Below are positions 8,524-17,509 of a stretch of DNA of 64,000 nt, in pieces (position 1 is the first letter of the stretch; every line of letters begins with the position of its first letter). The DNA lies in the NCBI RefSeq assembly GCF_000020725.1, contig NC_011146.1:2231501-2295500 (forward strand), given 5' to 3'. A model generated the notes under the pieces. The model had not been told where the DNA came from, ran no database searches, and saw only the letters and a program-made list of their open reading frames with translations. The translations under genes were made by a program, and so were the position numbers. This DNA comes from Citrifermentans bemidjiense Bem. GTDB taxonomy: Bacteria > Desulfobacterota > Desulfuromonadia > Geobacterales > Geobacteraceae.

Positions 8524-8772
8524 TCCCCAGCTGTATTTTCATTGACTGTTGGCGCGGGTTGGCTTCGCCAGCACCTTGCAGGTCAGGCTGCCGACCGCTG
8601 CGCCGCCCCCGTTCGCCTTTGCGCGTCGTGTTATGCACGCGTTTGCGCATCCAGGCACAGCTCCCGTCTTTGCTGGGTTGGTATGGTTCAACCCTGGAGG
8701 CTCAGCTGCAAAGGGATCCGTGCAGTCGGCGCCTGTCTTTGTTTCCGAAAAACTACTTTAGGAGGATGGTAC

Positions 8773-10071
8773 GTGTTTGATGTGCCGCTGATGAATAGAT
8801 ACGGCCTGCTGGCCGCTGCAATGTCCGTGCTGCTCTGCGCTACTGCGGGACCGGCCCGGGGCGAGGAGATTTCGCTGCAAAAGGCAGTGGAGATCGCTGT
8901 CCAAAATAACGTGGAGCTGAACGCTTTCCGCAAAGAAGAGGGGCTTCGCGAAGCTGCGAAGACGAAGGCGGGCCTGCTCCCCAACCCGACGCTGGAGCTC
9001 AGCCTCGAATCCGGCGCCCTGACCGGCAACAGCGGGGAGAATGCCTTTTCCGTCGGCGTATCGCAGGAGTTTCTCCTCGCCGGAAAAAGGGAGAAGAGGC
9101 TTGCCCTGGCGCAAAAGGAACTGGAGGTATACCGCTGGCAACTGGCCGACCGGGAAAGGCTGCTCCGCCTCGACGCGAAGGCGCGGTTTTATCAGGTGCT
9201 GCTGGCCGTCAGGAAGCTAAAGCTGGCCGAGGGAGGAATCGAACTGAACCGCCACCTTTACCAGGTGGCCAAGGAGCGTCTCGCCGCCGGCGACATCCCC
9301 GAACTGGAACTGAACCTGGTGCAGGTGGAGCTGGCCAGGAGCGAGGGGGCGAAAACCGCCGCTCTTGAGGCCGTTTTGTCCAGCCGTGCCGAGCTTTCCC
9401 TCCTCTTGGGGGGGAGCGAGGTCGACCCGGCGCTCCCGACCGGGCCCCTGGAAGCTGGGGGGGCGGTAAAGGAGGCACAGGGTGATCTTTTCCGACTCGC
9501 CTTGGAACGGCGCCCGGATCTCAAGGCGCTTAGGGCAGAGGCGGAGAAGGGGAGCGCGGAGCTTTCCCTGGCCCAGGCCGAGGGGGTCCCGAACCTCACC
9601 GCCGGCCTTGGGCTCAAGCGCGACACCACCACCGTCGAGGTGGCGGGGCTGGAAGGGAAAGACACCTCTTATACCGTCGGGATCACTCTCTCGATGCCGA
9701 TACCGCTTTTCGACAAGAACCAGTCGGGCGTCCGCGAGGCAAGCGTCAGACGCGACACCGCCGGCAGCCGGCTAGCCGTTGCAGTCAAACGGGTAGAGCG
9801 CGAGGTGGCCACGGCGTATGCCAGCCTCTCCAACGCCGAGCAGCTCCTTTCCCTGTACCTCAGAAACGTCATGCCCCAGCTCGAGGAGAACCTGAAGCTG
9901 ACCAGCGAGGCTTACCAACTGGGTGAAGTCCCTGTGCTGACGGTCTTCGAGGAGCAGAAGAAGTACCTCGAGGTGAACCAGGGGTACCTGGAAGCCCTGA
10001 ACCAGCGGCAGCAGGCGCTTTTCAAACTGGAAGCGGCGGCGGCAACCGAACTTACCGGAGGTGTGCATTGA
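8773..10071 (+). CDS. TolC-family outer-membrane efflux protein (CzcC-like)
   Basis: A 432-residue outer-membrane factor forming the exit duct of the CBA efflux pump. The signal peptide (LLAAAMSVLLCATAGPARG) is followed by two OEP repeats, each with long amphipathic helices (LQKAVEIAVQNNVELNAF; LFRLALERRPDLKALRAE). The start chosen is GTG 8773, because TAGGAGG lies at 8759-8765. The open frame continues upstream to 8542 but reads like non-coding sequence. The stop overlaps the TTG start of the next gene by 3 bases. Confidence 0.88.
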   Translation: MFDVPLMNRYGLLAAAMSVLLCATAGPARGEEISLQKAVEIAVQNNVELNAFRKEEGLREAAKTKAGLLPNPTLELSLESGALTGNSGENAFSVGVSQEFLLAGKREKRLALAQKELEVYRWQLADRERLLRLDAKARFYQVLLAVRKLKLAEGGIELNRHLYQVAKERLAAGDIPELELNLVQVELARSEGAKTAALEAVLSSRAELSLLLGGSEVDPALPTGPLEAGGAVKEAQGDLFRLALERRPDLKALRAEAEKGSAELSLAQAEGVPNLTAGLGLKRDTTTVEVAGLEGKDTSYTVGITLSMPIPLFDKNQSGVREASVRRDTAGSRLAVAVKRVEREVATAYASLSNAEQLLSLYLRNVMPQLEENLKLTSEAYQLGEVPVLTVFEEQKKYLEVNQGYLEALNQRQQALFKLEAAAATELTGGVH

Positions 10072-11354
10072 GCAAGAAAGCAAAGATCGTTGGATTAATT
10101 TTGGCCCTCGCCCTGACGGGAGCCTTTACCTATCGTTTCGTCCAGATGGGCGCCGCCGGTTCGGAACCAGGCGAGCATGCCGGCGAGGCCGGGCATACCG
10201 AAGCAAAGCATGAGGAAGAGGGGCACGCCAAGGAGGAAAAGGGGCACGAGGAAGAGCATGCCGGAGTAGCGGGGCATGACGAACACGGAGCTGCCGGCAG
10301 CGTGACCATGAAACCCGAGATCCAGAAGCAAAACGGCGTGGTGCTGGCGGCCGCGAAGCCGCTGCGGCTGGCGGGAGTGATACGGGCGACCGGCAAGGTC
10401 GAGGTGAACGCGGACCGGATCGCTCACGTGGCGCCCCGCATCCCGGGGAAGGTGGTTTCGGTGCGGGCTTCCCTCGGCGACAGCGTGTCGGCGGGGCAGT
10501 CCCTGGCGACCCTCGACAGCGTCGAGGTCGGGGAAGCGATCGGCCGCTACCGCCAGGCGAAGACCAGGCTCGCCCTGGCGCAGGGAAACATGGACCGGGT
10601 CAAGGCGCTTGTGGATAGGAAGATCGCGGCGAGAAAGGACATACTCCAGGCCGAGACCGACTATAAGACGGCGCAGACCGAGCTCGCCACCGACGAGGAG
10701 CGCCTCTCCCTGTACGGGGTATCCGTCGCAGAGGTAAGGGGAGGCGCCCGGAAGCCGCTATTGCCGGTCCGCTCCCCAATCGGCGGGATCGTCACCGAGA
10801 AACACGCCATCGTCGGCGAGCTTGCCGACCCATCCAAGAGCCTCTACACGGTCGCGGACCTCTCCTCGGTCTGGGTGCTGGTGGATATAAACGAAAAGGA
10901 CCTGGCGAAGGTCCACAAAGGGCAGGGGGCTGTGGTCACCGTCGGGGCCTTCCCCGACCTGAAGCTCAAGGGGCGCATCACCTACATCGCCGACCTCGTG
11001 GACGAGTCGACCCGCACGGTGAAGGCGCGGGTAGAAGTGACGAACCCCGGCCGGAAGCTGAAACCCGAGATGTTCGCCACGGCGGAACTTGCCCTGGCGG
11101 CAGACGCCCCCCCGGTACTCGCGGTCCCGGAAGACGCTGTCCAGGATCTGGACGGCAAGAAGGTGGTCTTCGTCGCCGAAGAGGGGAACCGGTTCGAGGC
11201 GCGCCTGGTGCAGTTGGGAAGGAGCGCCGCGGGGCTCGTGGAGATCGCCTCCGGCCTGAAAGAGGGGGAGAACTACGCCGCCAAGGGGGCCTTCATCCTC
11301 AAGTCGGAAGTGAAAAAAGGGGAAGTGGTCGACGAACACGGCCACGGGAAATGA
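10068..11354 (+). CDS. Efflux RND periplasmic adaptor (CzcB-like) with His-rich N-terminus
   Basis: A 428-residue membrane-fusion protein linking the RND pump to the outer-membrane duct. It starts at TTG with GGAGGT upstream, overlapping the previous stop. An N-terminal anchor (residues 5-22) is followed by a Gly/His/Glu-rich stretch at about 30-70 with repeated HEE and GH units, likely to bind divalent metal. Next come the barrel-sandwich/lipoyl domain (VAPRIPGKVVSVRASLGDSV), a helical hairpin and beta-barrel domains. The His-rich insert supports metal rather than drug export. It follows the duct gene directly and precedes the pump gene by 35 bases. Confidence 0.9.
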   Translation: MSKKAKIVGLILALALTGAFTYRFVQMGAAGSEPGEHAGEAGHTEAKHEEEGHAKEEKGHEEEHAGVAGHDEHGAAGSVTMKPEIQKQNGVVLAAAKPLRLAGVIRATGKVEVNADRIAHVAPRIPGKVVSVRASLGDSVSAGQSLATLDSVEVGEAIGRYRQAKTRLALAQGNMDRVKALVDRKIAARKDILQAETDYKTAQTELATDEERLSLYGVSVAEVRGGARKPLLPVRSPIGGIVTEKHAIVGELADPSKSLYTVADLSSVWVLVDINEKDLAKVHKGQGAVVTVGAFPDLKLKGRITYIADLVDESTRTVKARVEVTNPGRKLKPEMFATAELALAADAPPVLAVPEDAVQDLDGKKVVFVAEEGNRFEARLVQLGRSAAGLVEIASGLKEGENYAAKGAFILKSEVKKGEVVDEHGHGK

Positions 11355-11389
11355 CCTGCAGCGCTTACAGTGATTTATAGCGAGGGACC

Positions 11390-14300
11390 ATGCTAGAGAA
11401 AATAGTTTCTTATACACTGCGGCACAGGGCGATGATCCTCTTCCTGTCGCTCTTGATTATCGCGTTCGGGCTCTACTCGTATTACCGCCTGCCCATCGAC
11501 GCCTTTCCCGACGTGACCAACATCCAGGTCGAGGTGGTGAGCCATGCGGACGGCCTTTCCGCCATCGAGATCGAGAGAAACGTCACCTACCCGATAGAAA
11601 TGGCCATGCGCGGCCTGCCCGATATCGAGCAGATGCGCTCGGTCACCAAGTTCGGCCTTTCCATCGTCACCATCGTCTTCAAGGACAACGTCGACATCTA
11701 CTTCGCCCGGCAGCTCGTCTTCGAGCGGCTGGCGGAGGCGCGGGAGAAAGTCCCCAAGGGGGTCGAGGTCGCCATGGGACCTATCGGCACCGCCATGGGG
11801 GAGATCTACCAGTACACCCTGGAAGGGAAGATGCCGGAGGATCCGCAGCAGAAGATCGCTTATCTCACCAACCTGCGCACCGTCCAGGAGTGGATAGTCA
11901 CCCCGCAGCTGAAAAACGTGGCCGGCGTCAACGAGATCAACTCCTTCGGCGGCTACTTCAAGCAGTACCAGGTGCTGGTCGCGCCGGAAAAGCTTTTGAA
12001 GCACGCGGTCACAGTCGAGGATGTCTACTCGGCCATCGGCAGCAACAACGAAAACGTCGGCGGCAACCTCCTGGAGCGGGGCACGGACCAGTACATCGTC
12101 CGGGGCGTGGGGCTGATACGGGACACAGCAGACATCGAGAACATAGTGCTCAAATCCGCGGGTGGCACGCCTACTTATCTGCGCGACGTGGCCCAGGTAA
12201 AGGTGGGGGAGGCGGTCCGGATGGGCGCCGCCATGAAAAACGGCAAGGACGAATGCGTGGGGGGCATCGTCATGATGCTGCGCGGCGAGAACAGCCGCGA
12301 CGTCGTGCGGCGGGTCGCGGCCAAGGTGAAGGAGATGAACGAGAACAACGTCCTTCCCGACGGGATGAAGATCGTACCCTTCTACGACCGCAGCGACATA
12401 GTCAAGGCGAGCGTGGGGACGGTGAACAAGGCACTCATCGAGGGGGCCATCCTGGTCCTCATCGTGCTCTACCTGCTGCTGAACAGCTTCCGGGGGAGCC
12501 TCGTGGTCCTGATCGCCCTGCCGCTGTCGCTTCTGGCCACCTTCATCGTCATGAAGCTTGCCGGCATCAGCGCAAACCTGATGTCGCTGGGCGGCCTTGC
12601 CATTTCCATCGGCATGATCATCGACACCACCATCATCCAGGTCGAGAACGTGCAGCGGCACCTGAGCGAGGAGGGGGGGAAGCATCCGAAGCTTGCCACC
12701 GTCTTGAAAGCGGTGATGGAGGTGCGAAAGCCCAGCATCTTCGGAGAGCTGATCATCGCGCTTACCTTCATCCCCATCATCTCCCTGGAAGGGATCGAGG
12801 GGAAGATGTTCAGCCCGCTCGCCATCACGGTCGCCATAGCGCTCCTGGCCTCCCTGTTCCTCTCCATCTTCGTGATCCCTGTGCTCTGCATCATGTTCCT
12901 GAAGCCGCAGCCGGAGAAGGAGAGCTACCTGATGCGGCAGGCGAATCAACTTTATCTGCCGCTTCTCGACTGGGCCATGCAGAAGCGGAAGCTGGTTCTT
13001 TCGGGGGGCGGATTCCTCCTGCTGGTTTCGCTCCTGCTGGTCACGAAGCTCGGGACGGAGTTCATACCTGTCATGGACGAGGGGTCCTTCGACATGGACG
13101 TGGCGCTTCTTCCGGGAGTTTCGCTGGCGAAGGCGATGGAGGTGAACCAGCGGGCCGCGGAGAAGCTGCAGCAGTTCCAGGAACTGGACACGGTGATTTC
13201 CAGGACCGGGCAGACCGGCGTGGCGCTCGACACCCGCGGCTCCGACAAAACGGGGTATGTCGGCATCTACAAGCCCAAAAGCGAATGGAAGCGCGACATC
13301 ACCAAGGAAGAGCTCACCAACGAGATGCGCGAGTCGCTGGAGTCCATCGCCGGGATCAACTTCGGCTTCAGCCAGCCGATCCAGTGCCGCATCGACGAAC
13401 TGGTGGCCGGAACCCGTGCCCAGCTGATCGTGAAGCTTTTCGGCGAGGACATAAACGTTTTGAGCGAGAAGTCCGCCGAGATCGCCAAGGTGCTTTCCAC
13501 CGTCAGGGGGGGGACGGACCTGAACGCGGAGAAGGTTACCGGCCAGCCCTACCTGACCGTGGACATCGACCGGGCGAAGATCGCGCGCTTCGGGCTTAAC
13601 ATAAGCGACGTACAGAAGGTGATCGAGATCGCCGTTGCCGGCAAGGCTGCATCGCAGCTCTACGAGGAAAACCGCAGCTTCGACATCACCGTCCGGCTCC
13701 CCGAGGAGCAGAGGAACTCGCTGGACGCCATCAAGAACCTGCTGGTCACGACCAAGACCGGCGTCAATGTCCCCCTGGAGCAGTTGGCCGAGGTGAAGAT
13801 GGTCGAGGGGCCGGCACAGATCAGCCGCCAGGACGGGGTCAGGCGGATCGGCGTCGAGATGAACGTCACCGGCCGCGACATAGGTGGCTTCGTCGCCGAG
13901 GCGAAGCAGAAGATAAAGGAAAAGGTGAAGTTGCCGCCGGGATACTACCTGACCTGGGGCGGTCAGTTCGAGAACCAGCAGCGCGCCATGAACAAGCTGA
14001 TGATCATCGGGCCGGTGGCAATCGCCCTGATCCTCTTGCTTTTGTACGTGACCTTCAGGTCGATCAGGCTCGCCTTTCTGGTCATCTCCAACCTTCCCTT
14101 CGCCCTGATAGGCGGCGTGTTCGCGCTCTTTCTTTCCGGCCAGTACCTCTCCGTTCCCGCCTCGGTCGGGTTCGTGGTGCTGTTCGGCGTGGCCGTGTTG
14201 AACGGCCTGGTCTTGGTGTCGCGCATATCGCAGCTCCGCGAGGAGGGTATGGAAATGCAGGAGGCGATCCGGAAGGGGAGCCTGGACCGCCTGCGCCCGG

Positions 14301-14494
14301 TGCTGATGACCGCGGCCATTGCCATCTTCAGCCTGATACCGATGCTCCTGGCCGGCGGGACCGGGTCGGAGATCCAGAAACCGCTGGCGACGGTTGTGGT
14401 GGGGGGGCTCGTCACCTCGACCTTGTTGACCCTGCTCATCATCCCTTCGGTGTATAGCTGGTTCGAGAAGAGGGAAATTCAAGAGGAAAGCTAG
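11390..14494 (+). CDS. Heavy-metal efflux RND transporter (CzcA/CusA family)
   Basis: A 1034-residue proton-driven inner-membrane pump with the 12-helix RND layout: an N-terminal helix, large periplasmic loop, helices from about 335, a second loop (about 545-860) and final helices. Helix 4 reads GGLAISIGMIIDTTIIQVEN near residue 400. The CzcA-type pump has an extra Asp (DFG) at the position where this one has Ser, whereas CusA-type pumps also lack it. The metal may therefore be Cu/Ag or Ni rather than Co/Zn/Cd. It is the last gene of the efflux operon and is followed by a strong palindrome. Confidence 0.92.
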   Translation: MLEKIVSYTLRHRAMILFLSLLIIAFGLYSYYRLPIDAFPDVTNIQVEVVSHADGLSAIEIERNVTYPIEMAMRGLPDIEQMRSVTKFGLSIVTIVFKDNVDIYFARQLVFERLAEAREKVPKGVEVAMGPIGTAMGEIYQYTLEGKMPEDPQQKIAYLTNLRTVQEWIVTPQLKNVAGVNEINSFGGYFKQYQVLVAPEKLLKHAVTVEDVYSAIGSNNENVGGNLLERGTDQYIVRGVGLIRDTADIENIVLKSAGGTPTYLRDVAQVKVGEAVRMGAAMKNGKDECVGGIVMMLRGENSRDVVRRVAAKVKEMNENNVLPDGMKIVPFYDRSDIVKASVGTVNKALIEGAILVLIVLYLLLNSFRGSLVVLIALPLSLLATFIVMKLAGISANLMSLGGLAISIGMIIDTTIIQVENVQRHLSEEGGKHPKLATVLKAVMEVRKPSIFGELIIALTFIPIISLEGIEGKMFSPLAITVAIALLASLFLSIFVIPVLCIMFLKPQPEKESYLMRQANQLYLPLLDWAMQKRKLVLSGGGFLLLVSLLLVTKLGTEFIPVMDEGSFDMDVALLPGVSLAKAMEVNQRAAEKLQQFQELDTVISRTGQTGVALDTRGSDKTGYVGIYKPKSEWKRDITKEELTNEMRESLESIAGINFGFSQPIQCRIDELVAGTRAQLIVKLFGEDINVLSEKSAEIAKVLSTVRGGTDLNAEKVTGQPYLTVDIDRAKIARFGLNISDVQKVIEIAVAGKAASQLYEENRSFDITVRLPEEQRNSLDAIKNLLVTTKTGVNVPLEQLAEVKMVEGPAQISRQDGVRRIGVEMNVTGRDIGGFVAEAKQKIKEKVKLPPGYYLTWGGQFENQQRAMNKLMIIGPVAIALILLLLYVTFRSIRLAFLVISNLPFALIGGVFALFLSGQYLSVPASVGFVVLFGVAVLNGLVLVSRISQLREEGMEMQEAIRKGSLDRLRPVLMTAAIAIFSLIPMLLAGGTGSEIQKPLATVVVGGLVTSTLLTLLIIPSVYSWFEKREIQEES

Positions 14495-14507
14495 CCGCAC
14501 AAAAAAA

Positions 14508-14549
14508 GGGGACAGGCTACTTTTTGAAATCAAAAAGTAGCCTGTCCCC
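14508..14549. repeat. 20-bp-stem palindrome, copy 1
   Basis: GGGGACAGGCTACTTTTTGA (14508-14527) is perfectly complementary to 14530-14549 across a 2-base loop. An almost identical element lies at 15241-15282, so the two flank the lipoprotein gene. It may also end the efflux operon transcript. Confidence 0.9.
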
Positions 14550-14568
14550 CTTCGAAAAAGGAGCAAGC

Positions 14569-15159
14569 ATGAAAAAAGTAAGGTTATTGGCGCTGGGGGC
14601 TGTCTTCGCGGTTTTTGCCGGGTGCGCAGGGAGTCCGCAAGCGATGCTGAAACAGGAGATAGTAAAAAGCGGTGAAGTCTTTTGGGAAATGGGCAAGGGA
14701 GGGGGGGCTCCGGAAGGGTATGCCGATCTCACCGTCACCGCTTCCATAAAGACCCACAAAGAGCGCGCGTCCCTGGTGCGCGACCGCCACGGCAGCGCCG
14801 ATTACACGCTGCTTCTCTCCATCGACGGGCAGGCGGTGATTGTGACTGGGGAGGCCCGGCCGGAGCGAATGGAAGCCAGCCCGTTTGCACATTCTGAAGC
14901 AGGTAAAGGAGTCCGTTATCTCTTTACCAAGACCCTGCGGTTGCAGGCGGGGACGCACAGAATCGCGCTTTCACTGCCGGAGGATCAGGTTGGAGTGGTG
15001 CATGACATCACCTTTGGGAGCGGCAGCGCGAACCAGTTGGTGCTGGAGCCTGTGTACGCGGCAGTAGCCGGAAAGCCGCGCCCGGGCTTTACCGGGGCCA
15101 CCTCCTTCAAAGAGGGAATCTCGCGGATGCAGGTTGCGCTCAACGGGACGATGCTGTGA
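14569..15159 (+). CDS. Hypothetical lipoprotein
   Basis: A 196-residue protein with a clear lipoprotein signal (LLALGAVFAVFAGC, lipidated Cys near residue 19). The mature part is mostly beta, with hydrophobic/charged alternation (DYTLLLSIDGQAVIVTGEA; RIALSLPEDQVGVVHDI). No family is recognised. AAGGAG precedes the ATG at 14569. An upstream in-frame ATG lies inside the palindrome and lacks a ribosome site. The gene sits exactly between two copies of the same palindrome, which suggests it is a unit that can move or was inserted together with them. Confidence 0.72.
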   Translation: MKKVRLLALGAVFAVFAGCAGSPQAMLKQEIVKSGEVFWEMGKGGGAPEGYADLTVTASIKTHKERASLVRDRHGSADYTLLLSIDGQAVIVTGEARPERMEASPFAHSEAGKGVRYLFTKTLRLQAGTHRIALSLPEDQVGVVHDITFGSGSANQLVLEPVYAAVAGKPRPGFTGATSFKEGISRMQVALNGTML

Positions 15160-15205
15160 GAGGGTGATAGGCCAGCATGCAAAGCTGGAGCTTTGCCTCG
15201 CATCG

Positions 15206-15231
15206 GGTTCCCAAGCTGGAGCTTGGGAACC
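15206..15231. repeat. GGTTCCCAAGC palindrome
   Basis: GGTTCCCAAGC (15206-15216) pairs with GCTTGGGAACC (15221-15231), loop TGGA. A related element (CCGGTTCCCAAGG / CTTTGGGAACCGG) occurs at 22884-22913, so this is a second dispersed repeat family. Confidence 0.8.
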
Positions 15232-15240
15232 AGGGGCAAG

Positions 15241-15282
15241 GGGGACAGGCTACTTTTTGAGATCAAAAAGTAGCCTGTCCCC
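15241..15282. repeat. 20-bp-stem palindrome, copy 2
   Basis: The same 20-base arm as at 14508, perfectly complementary to 15263-15282, here with loop GA and followed by TTTTTATTTG. The copies differ only in loop and flanks. The T-run makes it a likely terminator of the lipoprotein gene. Confidence 0.9.
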
Positions 15283-15285
15283 TTT

Positions 15286-15712
15286 TTATTTGTTTTCCGC
15301 TGCTAGTACAGTCGTTTCCGTCAAGGTCAACGAAGAGACGCCGAACCCAACTTTTTTAGTTGGTAATCAAAAGTTTAACATTGCGAAACAGTGGAAGCTG
15401 TTGTACAGTGTCGCGCTGTCAACGCCAGCCACGCTCATTAAACCATGCGGTGCTGCAGCTTTAATGGCAATCTGGACTGACAACTGACGCTGGCACTCAG
15501 CGTTCTATTTTTACGCTGACAGCTTTTAGTAAAAAACTCTCATAATTATCAAAGACTTGCTTGCTTTAAGGAGTTTATGGTATACGTCTTGGGCATCTGC
15601 TGTTCTATTCGTGTGAAGTAACAATCATTCGCGCAGGTTCACTGTTTTTGGTAATACCACACAGCAACATGCATCTGTCGCCGGATTACAATCTCAGTCG
15701 AAGGAAGTCGAC
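15286..15712. other. 427-base leader region of the liv operon
   Basis: No gene is supported here. There is a hairpin TCAGCGT/ACGCTGA (15497-15503 with 15513-15519) and a weak promoter candidate, TTGCTT 15557-15562 and TATACG 15581-15586, 18 bases apart, upstream of livH. This stretch is AT-richer than its neighbours, as expected for a promoter and leader region. Confidence 0.4.
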
Positions 15713-16588
15713 ATGTTCTTACAACAGCTAGTCAACGGAGTCGCCCTTGGAAGCGTATATGCGCTGATCGCACTGGGTTACACCATGGTCTACGGCATCA
15801 TCACCCTGATCAACTTCGCCCACGGCGAGATTTTCATGGTGGGGGCCTTCATCGGATTGCTTCTGGTCTCCTTTTTCAAGGTCAACGTCTTCGTCGCCAT
15901 CATCGGCGCCATGATCTTCTGCATGATCATGGGGGTGCTGATCGAGCTGATCGCCTACCGTCCGCTTAGGAAGTCCTCCAGGCTTTCCGCTCTCATCTCC
16001 GCGATCGGCGTCTCCATCTTCCTCTCCTCGCTGGCCCTCATGGTCTTCGGGGCCGACGCCAAAGGGTTCCCCGACGGCGCCTTCCCGGTGCACCAGATCC
16101 AGGTCGGCAGCGCCGACATCTCAACCTTGCAGCTCCTGATCATCGGCGTTTCTGCAGCCCTCATGATGGCGCTTGAGTTCATCGTCCAAAAGACCAAGAT
16201 CGGCAAGGCAATGCGCGCCACCTCCGAGGACTACAACACCTCGGCCCTGATGGGGATCAACGTGAACCGGGTCATCTCCTTCACCTTCGCCCTCGGCTCC
16301 GCACTCGCCGCGGCGGGCGGGGTGCTGGTCGGGGTCCTCTTCAACGCCGTCTCCTTCAACATGGGTCTCATGGCCGGCCTCAAGGCCTTCGCCGCCGCAG
16401 TCCTCGGTGGGATCGGCTCGATTCCCGGCGCCATGCTGGGGGGGCTTCTGCTGGGCGTCTCCGAGGTCTTCGGTGTCGCCATCGGGTACTCGTCCTACCG
16501 TGATGCGATCGCCTTTACCATTCTCGTGCTCGTTCTCCTTGTAAAGCCGACAGGCCTTTTGGGACAAAAAATTACAAAGAAGGTGTAG
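15713..16588 (+). CDS. livH: Branched-chain amino-acid ABC permease LivH
   Basis: A 291-residue inner-membrane permease. The N-terminus FLQQLVNGVALGSVYALIALG and the following GYTMVYGIITLINFAHGEIFM are the LivH hallmarks. Eight or so membrane segments follow, ending with a VLVLLVKPTGLLG motif. AAGGAAG precedes the ATG. It opens the livHMGF operon and pairs with LivM 5 bases downstream. Confidence 0.95.
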   Translation: MFLQQLVNGVALGSVYALIALGYTMVYGIITLINFAHGEIFMVGAFIGLLLVSFFKVNVFVAIIGAMIFCMIMGVLIELIAYRPLRKSSRLSALISAIGVSIFLSSLALMVFGADAKGFPDGAFPVHQIQVGSADISTLQLLIIGVSAALMMALEFIVQKTKIGKAMRATSEDYNTSALMGINVNRVISFTFALGSALAAAGGVLVGVLFNAVSFNMGLMAGLKAFAAAVLGGIGSIPGAMLGGLLLGVSEVFGVAIGYSSYRDAIAFTILVLVLLVKPTGLLGQKITKKV

Positions 16589-16593
16589 ATTCG

Positions 16594-17487
16594 ATGGCAG
16601 ATTTCCTTAATAGCTTGGTCGGCGCCGTCGACCCGTACATGATGCAGATCCTGGTCAACATCGGCATCGCTATCGTGCTGGCGCTGGGGCTCAACGTGAT
16701 CGTCGGTCTCACCGGGCAGCTGTCGCTGGGGCACGCTGCCTTCATGAGCATTGGAGCCTTCACCAGCGCCATGGTCACCATCAAGACCGGACTCCCCTTC
16801 AGCATGAACCTCCTGGTCACCGGCGTGGTCACCGGCATCGTGGCTGCCGCCATCGGCTTCCCGATCCTGAGGCTGACCGGCGACTATCTCGCCATCTGCA
16901 CCCTGGGCTTCGCCGAGATCGTGAAGGTGTTCTTCCTGAACTTCGAGCCGACCAACAAGGCGCTCGGCCTCACGGTCCCCCCGGCGAAGACCATGATCCC
17001 CATGCCGATCTACGTATGGGTGGTGGCTATCCTTTCCATCGTGCTGGTCACCTTCGTGCAGTCCTCCCGGTTCGGGCGGGCGCTGAAGGCGATCCGCGAG
17101 GACGAGATCGCAGCCGAGGCGATGGGAATCAACACCGCACGCTACAAGATCCAGGCCTTCGCGCTCGGCTCCTTCATGGCCGGGGTCGGCGGCGGCCTTT
17201 ACGCCCACTTCCTGAGCTACATCAACCCCTCGGACTTCGGCTTCCTCAAATCGGTCGATATTCTCGCCATGGTGGTATTGGGCGGCCTGGGGAGCGTCCC
17301 CGGCACGGTCATCGGCTCGTCCTTGCTTGCCTCGGCGCCCGAGTTCCTGCGCTTCATGTCCCAGTACCGCATGCTGGTCTACGGCGCGCTGCTGGTCTTC
17401 TTGATGGTGTTCCGCCCCAACGGGCTTCTGGGCGGCGTCAACTTCACGGAACTGCTGCTGCGGGCCATCGGCAAGAAACGTAAATAA
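16594..17487 (+). CDS. livM: Branched-chain amino-acid ABC permease LivM
   Basis: A 297-residue partner permease of LivH. NVIVGLTGQLSLGHAAFM and the RFGRALKAIREDEIAAEAMG coupling loop are diagnostic of LivM. It is shorter than E. coli LivM (425) because it lacks the extra N-terminal part, as is common outside enterics. The C-terminus RPNGLLGG is typical. Confidence 0.95.
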   Translation: MADFLNSLVGAVDPYMMQILVNIGIAIVLALGLNVIVGLTGQLSLGHAAFMSIGAFTSAMVTIKTGLPFSMNLLVTGVVTGIVAAAIGFPILRLTGDYLAICTLGFAEIVKVFFLNFEPTNKALGLTVPPAKTMIPMPIYVWVVAILSIVLVTFVQSSRFGRALKAIREDEIAAEAMGINTARYKIQAFALGSFMAGVGGGLYAHFLSYINPSDFGFLKSVDILAMVVLGGLGSVPGTVIGSSLLASAPEFLRFMSQYRMLVYGALLVFLMVFRPNGLLGGVNFTELLLRAIGKKRK

Positions 17488-17509
17488 TTTCACTGAGCGA
17501 GAGCAAAGC

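Noticed and set aside
8542-8772. N-terminal extension of the CzcC-like protein
   Set aside because: The frame is open but reads Cys/Arg/Trp-rich non-coding sequence; a ribosome site and signal peptide mark the true start at 8773.
11393-14566. A very long open frame (over 1000 codons) antisense to the RND pump gene
   Set aside because: It is a by-product of GC-rich codon use opposite a certain gene. It is His/Asp/Gly/Leu-rich without domain motifs and no ribosome site is seen.
15134-15487. A 117-codon frame between the lipoprotein gene and livH
   Set aside because: It crosses two palindromic repeats and has no ribosome site or recognisable sequence.
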